A stretch of DNA of 5,484 bases from Candidatus Borrarchaeota archaeon. GTDB lineage: Archaea > Asgardarchaeota > Sifarchaeia > Borrarchaeales > Borrarchaeaceae. Positions 1 to 4,660 of this stretch are shown here, in pieces (the stretch's first letter is position 1; each line of letters starts with the position of its first letter). Location: assembly GCA_016840645.1 (NCBI GenBank), contig JAEORY010000306.1, positions 1 through 5,484 on the forward strand, given 5' to 3'. The notes beneath the pieces were generated by a model, which ran no database searches, had not been told where the DNA came from, and saw only the letters and a program-made list of their open reading frames with translations. Made by a program: the position numbers and the translations under genes.

Positions 1-498
1 GGGTGCGATGTCGCCTACACGGTAGTCGAACATGATGGGCACCTTCTCCCTGATAGTTGGTGGTGAGGGTTGCCTCTTTTTCCAGCGGTAGAGTTTATGT
101 TGGAGTTTCCGTAACCGCTTCTTATCTTTAGCGGTGCTCTTCCTGGCGAGACATTGTTTACAGGTGGCGATGGACTTTTCCAGCCGCTTGATGTCCCACT
201 GCCATTCACGGTGTAGTTGCCGATAGGACTTGAACATCCAGAGGGCTTTATCGCGACAGGCTTGCACGAAAGCCGACGACAACCCGGTAAGGTGTTCTAT
301 GGCCTTCCGGTATTGCTCCGCCTCTTTGGCACTCGTGATATTGTCAGCGATTATGTTCTCAAGAAACAGTTGCACTCCGTAAGTAAGTCGGGCGGTAAGT
401 TTGTCGAGGAACTTCCCTTTTGTTGTGGTGATCCGTTTATCGACGGGAAGCACCAGTGTCTTGCATACGGTTAGTGGTTTGGCAAGTTGAAGTTCCAT
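1..498 (-). CDS. tnpB: TnpB-family RNA-guided nuclease/transposase protein (IS1341/IS605 OrfB), N-terminal part, cut by window edge
   Basis: The minus strand is open from an ATG at 498 to the window edge, giving 166 residues that begin MELQLAKPLTVCKTLVLPVD. The layout fits the N-terminal half of archaeal TnpB: an opening KTLVLPVDKR strand, a helical stretch (residues 25-105) with the family-like LSSAFVQACRDKALWMFKSY, a basic Lys/Arg-rich helix (about 118-145), then PPTIREKVPIMFDYRVGDI leading towards the RuvC domain. TnpB is usually about 400 residues, so the RuvC catalytic residues and zinc finger lie outside the window. Established: TnpB is an RNA-guided DNA nuclease that uses the element's right-end omega-RNA and helps maintain IS605-type elements. 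I chose ATG 498 because GGAGG (505-509) sits 6 bases upstream; the in-frame ATG at 504 abuts that SD. No TnpA is visible here. Whether the protein is complete cannot be judged. Confidence 0.85.
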   Translation of the reverse strand, partial: MELQLAKPLTVCKTLVLPVDKRITTTKGKFLDKLTARLTYGVQLFLENIIADNITSAKEAEQYRKAIEHLTGLSSAFVQACRDKALWMFKSYRQLHREWQWDIKRLEKSIATCKQCLARKSTAKDKKRLRKLQHKLYRWKKRQPSPPTIREKVPIMFDYRVGDIAP

Positions 499-504
499 GT
501 CCAT

Positions 505-509
505 CCTCC
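505..509 (-). promoter_or_regulatory. Shine-Dalgarno site of tnpB
   Basis: GGAGG on the minus strand lies 6 bases before ATG 498 and directly against the alternative ATG at 504. This spacing decides the start in favour of 498. Confidence 0.6.
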
Positions 510-540
510 ACCATACCCTAAGACACTATGGGACGTATCA

Positions 541-549
541 TTTAAAAAC
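541..549 (-). promoter_or_regulatory. Possible TATA box for tnpB
   Basis: The minus strand reads GTTTTTAAATGAT around here. An archaeal start about 25 bases downstream (near 518) would give a leader of about 20 bases before ATG 498. The geometry is reasonable, but AT-rich matches arise easily by chance. Confidence 0.3.
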
Positions 550-561
550 GTTTCTCGTTCT

Positions 562-615
562 CTCCAGAACAGGAGGGCGATTCATCTCCCACCTTTCGGA
601 AAGAGTCTTCTCGCC
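562..615 (+). mobile_element. Right-end hairpin of an IS605/IS1341-type element, orphan and partly decayed
   Basis: A small stem CTCC/GGAG (562-565 with 572-575) is followed by GGCGATTCATCTCCCACC and ends TCTTCTCGCC; GGCGA (576-580) pairs with TCGCC (611-615). From memory, GGCGATTCATC...CTTCTCGCC is the usual right end of many tnpB elements, where the inner CTCCCACC arm pairs with a matching GGTGGGAG. Here that second arm is missing and only CTTT-CGG-AAAG remains, so the end looks degraded. It points in the plus direction, but the DNA before it is the antisense of the minus-strand tnpB, so its own tnpB is gone. It was probably cut off when the minus-strand element arrived, which is inference. 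Confidence 0.55.
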
Positions 616-711
616 GATATCAGATAAATTTGTCCATCATTGTCTTACGAATAAGGTGAAATTTAAATCTTACAGTGAGTGTTCAAAAGTTAAGTTCATT
701 TACTGGCAACT

Positions 712-743
712 AAGCAAGAAAGCACCAATGCTTTAGCGTTGTG
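712..743 (+). mobile_element. Possible second right-end hairpin with TTTA loop, decayed
   Basis: AAGCAAGAAAGC (712-723) followed by a hairpin CACCAATGC-TTTA-GCGTTGTG (723-743; one G-T pair and one bulged C) resembles the clearer right end at 868-911, which reads GAAGCAGGAAGCC then a stem with the same GC-TTTA-GC tip. No tnpB C-terminus is recognisable before it. The similarity could be chance. Confidence 0.3.
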
Positions 744-758
744 ATGGATTGCGTTGGG

Positions 759-766
759 TATATATA
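759..766 (+). promoter_or_regulatory. Possible TATA box upstream of the orphan right end and DUF483-like gene
   Basis: TATATATA stands alone in a GC-richer stretch. A start about 25 bases on (around 788) would transcribe the orphan right end at 791-911 and then the gene at 929. There is no support beyond the motif and its position. Confidence 0.25.
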
Positions 767-790
767 GTGTGTGGGTCATAGAGTCTATGA

Positions 791-841
791 GTACCTACGG
801 GGCGTAGAGATGTTAAGCCTGTGGAGATAAGACCTCCGTAA
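791..841 (+). pseudogene. C-terminal remnant of a tnpB gene
   Basis: The frame from 791 reads VPTGRRDVKPVEIRPP and then TAA at 839-841. A GxxDVKPVE segment close to the stop is characteristic of many archaeal TnpB C-termini, and the DNA after it is a right end of the matching type. Upstream of about 791 this frame is closed by stops (TAG, TGA) and no RuvC or zinc-finger sequence can be seen, so only the last 16 or so codons survive. The remnant runs opposite to the tnpB at 1-498 and is therefore a different element. Confidence 0.55.
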
Positions 842-911
842 CCCGCAAGGGGATCGAGTCTGTCATAGAAGCAGGAAGCCTCGAGGCTTTAGCACGAGGT
901 AGCGCACTCAC
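842..911 (+). mobile_element. Right end (omega-RNA 3' part) of an IS1341/IS605-type element
   Basis: Directly after the tnpB remnant comes GAAGCAGGAAGCC (869-881 region), a hairpin CCTCG (879-883) with CGAGG (895-899) capped by GC-TTTA-GC, and then GGTAGCGCACTCAC ending at about 911. Known tnpB right ends have this order: GAAGCAGGAAGCC, GC-rich stem with a TTTA(G) loop, GGT...TCAC. In complete elements this region is the 3' scaffold of the omega-RNA, and the host sequence just beyond it acts as the guide. Here the guide-equivalent segment starts at about 912 and overlaps the leader and start codon of the next gene. The exact end is approximate. Confidence 0.6.
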
Positions 912-916
912 AGGAA

Positions 917-920
917 AAGG
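917..920 (+). promoter_or_regulatory. Shine-Dalgarno site of the DUF483-like gene
   Basis: AAGG within CAGGAAAAGGATG lies 8 bases before ATG 929. It is moderate in strength and supports that start. It lies outside the inferred element end at 911, so it probably belongs to the host gene. Confidence 0.45.
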
Positions 921-928
921 ATGCTGTC

Positions 929-1687
929 ATGCCATCAACGGGTCTAAATCAAGTCAAAAATCTGTGGAACAGTATCAAGGAGATTCCTACAAGTATCCTG
1001 CGAATTGAAGATCTTCATAATAAACTTTCTCTTTGTGCAGTCCTCGCGGAACAAAAAAATATTGCATCTATCGAACCCGAAGATGATAGTCTCCTTCCTA
1101 ATCTACAAACTCTGAGAAAGATCCTTAGAACGTTTAAATTGCGCACTTCTGTCACTACACTTAGAAGAATTCAACCCTCACTTGAGGCTACAAATATTTC
1201 GCCCAAAGTTCGTTCCTTCTTTGTTGAGCTGAATGCCATAAAAAAGCCTACAATCATATTATGGGCCTACAATGATAAGCAAGTACCATCCCTGCTAAAA
1301 CCTAAAATGACTAATTCCCAATTAGGCACCATTTTAGGGTATCCCTCACACTGCATTCAAGAATATAACAAACACATTGTTGTAAATACCAAGCGCTATG
1401 TAACTGCCTTAAAAACGCAATATAATACTAATGACGATGACGAAATCATCTCCTTAATTAAGAGAAACGTCCCTGTATACTACCCCAAAGAAGATAATTC
1501 TATCAAAACCTTGAACACATTTACCTTTCTGCCTTACATCGCTTGTAGTAAATGCCTGAAAGGGAAATATAATATTAGCCGAAAAATTAACGAGTCTTTG
1601 GAAAAAATGGCCCGCGAAATTGATTCTCAACTCTATAATGACATTCTTCTTGAAGCAAAAAAGTTAGTTGCGCTTGCTGACCAGTAG
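929..1687 (+). CDS. DUF483-like archaeal protein of unknown function
   Basis: This encodes 252 residues, soluble, with no signal peptide or membrane segment. The N-terminal 100 residues are helical and I do not recognise them. In the second half TILGYPSHCIQEY (residues 134-146, GYP-x2-C with C142) and FLPYIACSKCLKGKYNISRKI (200-220, CxxC at 206-209), followed by a helix ending DSQLYNDIL, match the pattern I know from archaeal DUF483 proteins: LGYPxCC, then PCxxC, then a helix. The conserved cysteines suggest metal or Fe-S binding, but no activity is established for the family. Relative to the usual motif, the second Cys of the CC pair is missing here (HC followed by I). The frame is open only back to 893, inside the transposon end, so ATG 929 is the likely start; an N-terminal truncation by the element cannot be excluded. 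It ends with TAG and has no neighbour in the same operon. Confidence 0.6.
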   Translation: MPSTGLNQVKNLWNSIKEIPTSILRIEDLHNKLSLCAVLAEQKNIASIEPEDDSLLPNLQTLRKILRTFKLRTSVTTLRRIQPSLEATNISPKVRSFFVELNAIKKPTIILWAYNDKQVPSLLKPKMTNSQLGTILGYPSHCIQEYNKHIVVNTKRYVTALKTQYNTNDDDEIISLIKRNVPVYYPKEDNSIKTLNTFTFLPYIACSKCLKGKYNISRKINESLEKMAREIDSQLYNDILLEAKKLVALADQ

Positions 1688-1790
1688 CTTCGTGAAATTT
1701 CTCGTTTAAAATGCATTCTAATTACCAAAAATGGTTAAACAGAACAATACCAGACGATTTCATTAAACATGCATGATAAGAACGAGAGAT

Positions 1791-1839
1791 GCAAAAGAAA
1801 GAAATCTCAAAAATAGATGGAAAAAATATCTAACAAGGA
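1791..1839 (+). repeat. 49-bp direct repeat, copy 1
   Basis: It matches 2727-2775 at 45 of 49 positions without gaps and ends in an SD-like AAGGA. An ATG at 1817 inside it opens a 15-codon frame (MEKISNKDIWMCSYI, stop 1862-1864); in copy 2 one G-to-T difference turns the second codon into a stop. No longer gene follows this copy. Confidence 0.8.
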
Positions 1840-1877
1840 TATTTGGATGTGCAGTTATATATAAGTATTACTTTTCA

Positions 1878-1887
1878 ACGCGCGCGT
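1878..1887. repeat. Palindrome ACGCGCGCGT
   Basis: This is a perfect 10-bp palindrome of alternating purine and pyrimidine, surrounded by strongly AT-rich DNA. It could be a protein-binding site or Z-prone step; function unknown. Confidence 0.4.
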
Positions 1888-2275
1888 AATATTTTTTAGG
1901 ATGGAAATCGTGCTATATTTAATGACGGTATTGCAAAGTGAACCCTAATTCATGTTTGAACTTACTTAATGGAACAGACCAGTTTTCATTGATTACAATT
2001 TGTCAATTTCTATCAAAAAAAGTGTCTCTAGCAATTCTCAACTTCCCGTATTTTGACGTTAAAGACTCCTTCTTAGTGTAAGTCCCATTAATTTACATAT
2101 TAATTTTATAAAGTATAACTTTTACATCAAAAATAGGCATAAGTTACAATGGGCTTATTGGTTGTCATAATTTTTTAAAAACTTCTTTTATATATTACGG
2201 AAACGCCATTGAAAATCAAAAAGTAATTTTAATTGAGTGTGCAGGGTTGAAATAGATATGTCACATGTATCAGAT

Positions 2276-2369
2276 GTTGCATAATTTGTCTCATCTATGC
2301 AACTGAAAAAAAGCCACGTGGTTCATTCTAAAGAGAATTGGACGTATGCACCTTAAATATCGTTTAAGG
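2276..2369. repeat. Cluster of three inverted repeats
   Basis: Three perfect inverted repeats occur within 94 bases: GTTGCATA/TATGCAAC (2276-2283 with 2296-2303, 12-base loop), CCACGTGG (2314-2321, no loop), and CCTTAAA/TTTAAGG (2351-2357 with 2363-2369, 5-base loop). A related half-site TATGCACC lies at 2345-2352. None is followed by a T-run on the plus strand, so they are not simple terminators. They may be binding sites or a structured RNA. Confidence 0.4.
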
Positions 2370-2639
2370 CAAGTTCATTTAATTAAAAAGAGTAAGATAT
2401 ACTGAAATTAAAATTTTAATCCTATAATTTCATCTTTTCTCATGTATATTTCATTTTTAGATGCTCTTCGACAAGCTAGGAAGATTTAATTCTGGAATTT
2501 GGGAAAATCGTAGTTTCTATCTAAGCTAACTTTTAAATTTTTATGATTCATATTGCTTCAAAGATACCATAGTTATTGCCCTAGTTAATGATAAATGACT
2601 AAGGAGAATTTTCATAAGTTATCTGATTAAAACTACTAG

Positions 2640-2667
2640 TCAACTATAATTATAGATGATTAGTTGA
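2640..2667. promoter_or_regulatory. Possible operator: inverted repeat just upstream of the TATA box
   Basis: TCAACTA (2640-2646) and TAGTTGA (2661-2667) form a 7-bp inverted repeat with a 14-base centre. A perfect 12-bp palindrome, CTATAATTATAG (2644-2655), overlaps it. The position directly upstream of the likely TATA box fits an archaeal regulator site, but palindromes are common in such AT-rich DNA. Confidence 0.3.
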
Positions 2668-2673
2668 TAATGC

Positions 2674-2683
2674 TTTTAAATAG
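2674..2683 (+). promoter_or_regulatory. Probable TATA box of the DUF362 gene
   Basis: TTTTAAATAG fits the archaeal TATA consensus. A transcript start about 25 bases downstream (near 2705) would give a leader of about 80 bases that contains repeat copy 2 and the SD. The box sits inside a short inverted repeat, GCTTT/AAAGC (2672-2676 with 2684-2688). Confidence 0.4.
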
Positions 2684-2726
2684 AAAGCTACGACTTTTAT
2701 TCACTTTACTTCTATTTGCTCAGTTG

Positions 2727-2775
2727 GCAAAAAAGAGAAATCTCAAAAATAGATGTAAAAAATATCTAATAAGGA
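2727..2775 (+). repeat. 49-bp direct repeat, copy 2 (leader of the DUF362 gene)
   Basis: It is 45/49 identical to 1791-1839. This copy forms the 5' leader of the DUF362 gene and ends inside its SD. It holds a start-stop element (ATG at 2753-2755, TAA at 2756-2758) and a weak hairpin, AGATGT with ATATCT (2751-2756 with 2762-2767, one G-T pair, A5 loop), just before the SD. Confidence 0.8.
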
Positions 2776-2777
2776 GG
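2771..2777 (+). promoter_or_regulatory. Shine-Dalgarno site that sets an ATT start
   Basis: AAGGAGG lies 7 bases before ATT 2785, an ideal spacing. No ATG, GTG or TTG occurs at a usable distance in the correct frame, so this site is the main reason for calling ATT as the start of the DUF362 gene. Confidence 0.65.
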
Positions 2778-2784
2778 AATATAT

Positions 2785-4254
2785 ATTCCAGAAAAAGTCT
2801 ATTTTAGCGAATCAAGAGAAAGAAACTGGGTAGAATCAAAAATCTACCGGGCTAAGGATCTTTTCTACGAAGCTGGTTTAGATGAATGTGTAGACAAGGG
2901 CGACTTCACTGCAATCAAGATTCATGTAGGCGAGTGGGGAAGAACCCACGTACTGAGACCAGAATGCGTTGCTGCGATGTGTGACATGGCGAAACTTGAA
3001 GGAGCACGACCCTTCGTCACAGATACGACCTGCCAACCCTACAGTCATTGCTGTAGCCGTGTTAATGCATATATCGAACTGGTATCTGCTGCATATCATG
3101 GCTTCACATCTGCATCAATGGGATGCCCAATAATCATTGCTGATGGATTTGCTGGGGAAGATGATGTTATTATCCCAGTTCCAAACGGAAATATTCTCAA
3201 AGAGTCTTATACCGCTCGCGGAATTGCCCAAGCCGACGGTATGATAATTACCACGCACGGAAAAGGACATCCAATGACTGCATACGGCGGTGCGATCAAG
3301 AACTTAGGCATTGGTGCACAATCAAAACGAGGCAAGTATAACAGCCACTTAGCGATGTGGGGAGAACCAGAAGATCACATGGGCTGGCCAGTTGTCATCA
3401 AAGAGAACTGTCCGGGATCAAATGGATGCCCCGTGTCAGATATGTGTGCACGTGTTTGTCCAGTTGATGCTATCAATGTTCAGCCAGATACTGTTGATAT
3501 CGACTGGGAAAAATGCTATATGTGTCAGACCTGTCAATGGCATTGCATCATCATGGCCACAAGCGCTCTAAAGTGGCGCGACGAGTACTGGCCAATGAAT
3601 CAAATTGCGATGGCCGATGCAGCAATGGGTACATTGAATGCATGGCAGGATCCAGGTAAAGAGTTCACAAAATACCGCGATAAGGTCGGCTGTATAACAT
3701 ACTTGATTGACAACGACCAAATGTGTGATTGTGTTCCATGGGCGGACTTACCTGTAGCACCCGACATCGGCACGCTCGCAACAAAAGACTTCGTTGCAGT
3801 CGATGCTTGTGCATGTGACTTAGTTGACCAGTCTCCAATTGGTCCATGGAGCGTCGCAGAAGAGAAAGGCATCGAAGTAGGACAAGACCGCTACGAATTA
3901 ATCCAAGACTACTCCCCAAGAATTCAACTCAAAGCTATGGAAATGCTAGGCGCTGGTGAGATGCATTACGAAATCGTAGAGTATGAGCCAGTGTTGACCA
4001 ACGAAAACGTCATGAAATGGTCAATTGTTCCTGAGAAATGCAGTGGCGAGATCCTCAAACCTATCTTCGAAACACATGACATGATCAAAGAGGTCATCGA
4101 AAGGTTCGGTGGATTTAAACGGGTTCCCTTCACCGAGGACTTTGCACAGAGAGCGTGGAAAGACGACTACTGGAAACCTGGCATGGAAAGAGCTAAGGCA
4201 ATGGTAAAAGAAGTCAAGAAAGTATTCCCACTTGCTGAAGTCCCGAAGAAGTAG
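2785..4254 (+). CDS. DUF362 protein with a two-cluster [4Fe-4S] ferredoxin domain, ATT start
   Basis: Read from ATT 2785 this is 489 residues, beginning (I/M)PEKVYFSES. The DUF362 hallmarks run in order: EKVYF (3-7), AIKIHVGEWGRTHVLRP (43-59), FVTDTT (77-82), HGKGHP...GGAIKNLGIG (158-177), then a ferredoxin insert, then CDCVPWADLPVAPDIG (314-329) with ATKDFVAVDACACDL. The insert has Cys 209, 215, 221, 225 (C-x5-C-x5-C-x3-CP, wider than the usual C-x2-C-x2-C-x3-CP) and Cys 244, 247, 250, 254 (regular spacing, Ile in place of Pro). DUF362 proteins are cytoplasmic Fe-S proteins, probably redox-active, with no settled reaction. From memory the family is usually nearer 370-400 residues; here about 90 residues follow the usual QL...YEIVE ending. 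The frame is open back to 2773. The first ATG (2977) would remove 64 conserved residues including KIHVGEWG, so a start there is unlikely. No signal peptide. Single-gene unit with its own promoter and terminator. A recent start-codon mutation or a sequencing error are alternatives to true ATT initiation. Confidence 0.85.
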   Translation: MPEKVYFSESRERNWVESKIYRAKDLFYEAGLDECVDKGDFTAIKIHVGEWGRTHVLRPECVAAMCDMAKLEGARPFVTDTTCQPYSHCCSRVNAYIELVSAAYHGFTSASMGCPIIIADGFAGEDDVIIPVPNGNILKESYTARGIAQADGMIITTHGKGHPMTAYGGAIKNLGIGAQSKRGKYNSHLAMWGEPEDHMGWPVVIKENCPGSNGCPVSDMCARVCPVDAINVQPDTVDIDWEKCYMCQTCQWHCIIMATSALKWRDEYWPMNQIAMADAAMGTLNAWQDPGKEFTKYRDKVGCITYLIDNDQMCDCVPWADLPVAPDIGTLATKDFVAVDACACDLVDQSPIGPWSVAEEKGIEVGQDRYELIQDYSPRIQLKAMEMLGAGEMHYEIVEYEPVLTNENVMKWSIVPEKCSGEILKPIFETHDMIKEVIERFGGFKRVPFTEDFAQRAWKDDYWKPGMERAKAMVKEVKKVFPLAEVPKK

Positions 4255-4255
4255 A

Positions 4256-4284
4256 TTTTTCTCCTTTTTTTCTTTTTTCTTTTT
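4256..4284 (+). terminator. Archaeal poly-T transcription terminator
   Basis: Of 29 bases directly after the stop codon 24 are T and the other 5 are C, with no preceding hairpin. This is the form of archaeal intrinsic termination. A second T7 run follows at 4320-4326. Confidence 0.7.
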
Positions 4285-4411
4285 AACTCGTCATATAGTT
4301 CTTAACGTGTTTATCTAAATTTTTTTGGCACAACACGGTTTTCTGGTAGTCTACAAAACCTGCTTTTACTATTTCTCTTGGTAGTGCCATTGATAGGTCT
4401 GTATATAGCAT
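4283..4411 (-). CDS. Doubtful small ORF of 42 codons
   Basis: ATG at 4411 to TAA at 4285-4283 reads MLYTDLSMALPREIVKAGFV and continues to a basic end, ...KHVKNYMTS. The composition looks protein-like and it converges on the DUF362 terminator, but there is no clear SD, another frame on the same strand is also open, and I recognise no family. It may be a gene remnant or chance. Confidence 0.15.
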   Translation of the reverse strand: MLYTDLSMALPREIVKAGFVDYQKTVLCQKNLDKHVKNYMTS

Positions 4412-4603
4412 GAAAAAGTAATGTTTGAACTTTTCTCAGCAAGTTCATATCGGCTTTGTTTTAATTGATGAACATATGAAAAGAGAGGCGCTCATGAAAG
4501 CTAAAGGTTAGTTTTCAATAGAAGATGAAATAAAAACTGATGAAGATACAGGGATTTTGTGTATTTTCTGTACCAAACGATTTTTCTAGAAAAAGAAAGA
4601 GAG

Positions 4604-4609
4604 ATATAT
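4604..4609 (+). promoter_or_regulatory. Possible TATA box of the secreted-protein gene
   Basis: ATATATG lies behind a purine-rich AAAGAAAGAGAG stretch that could serve as a BRE. A start about 25 bases on (near 4632) leaves a leader of about 28 bases with the SD in it. Weak evidence. Confidence 0.25.
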
Positions 4610-4649
4610 GAGAAGAAGGACTATTTTAAAAATAATCAATATTAAAAAA

Positions 4650-4653
4650 GGAG
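4650..4653 (+). promoter_or_regulatory. Shine-Dalgarno site of the secreted-protein gene
   Basis: AAAAAAGGAGATG, with GGAG ending 7 bases before ATG 4661. It is strong and fixes the start. Confidence 0.6.
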
Positions 4654-4660
4654 ATGTCCT

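Larger units (their letters stand above)
1688..2639. other. Very AT-rich intergenic stretch, no convincing gene
   Basis: This stretch of nearly 1 kb has stops in all frames and no ORF longer than a few dozen codons on either strand. I see no tRNA or rRNA fold. It contains the first copy of a 49-bp repeat (1791-1839), an alternating GC palindrome (1878-1887), a cluster of inverted repeats (2276-2369), and an orphan SD-like AAGGAGA (2601-2607) with no ATG behind it. It could be a decayed gene, a regulatory or small-RNA region, or simply spacer. Confidence 0.6.
4285..4660. other. Intergenic spacer between DUF362 gene and secreted-protein gene
   Basis: AT-rich, with no supported gene. It contains the doubtful minus-strand ORF described separately and a plus-strand frame from ATG 4476 that is broken by TAG at 4509-4511 and again at 4587-4589. 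The promoter of the gene at 4661 must lie in its last 60 bases or so. Confidence 0.5.

Noticed and set aside
15..209. Minus-strand frame at 15-209
   Set aside because: It is an out-of-frame shadow of tnpB on the same strand.
217..736. Plus-strand open frames at 217-474 and 497-736
   Set aside because: The first is antisense to the minus-strand tnpB; the second runs through the right-end hairpin region and shows no family resemblance or SD. Both look like chance frames.
2276..2303. Hairpin as a rho-independent style terminator
   Set aside because: It is followed by A residues on the plus strand and has no T-run on the minus strand.
1688..2726. tRNA, rRNA or CRISPR array in the long spacer
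   Set aside because: No cloverleaf or rRNA-like sequence is visible, and the only repeat has two copies, not a regular array.
2977..2979. ATG 2977 as the start of the DUF362 gene
   Set aside because: No SD lies in front of it, and it would discard 64 residues that carry conserved family motifs, whereas ATT 2785 has an ideal SD.
2878..3919. Minus-strand frames at 2878-3099, 3600-3872 and 3665-3919
   Set aside because: All lie antisense within the DUF362 gene, whose own frame shows strong family motifs.
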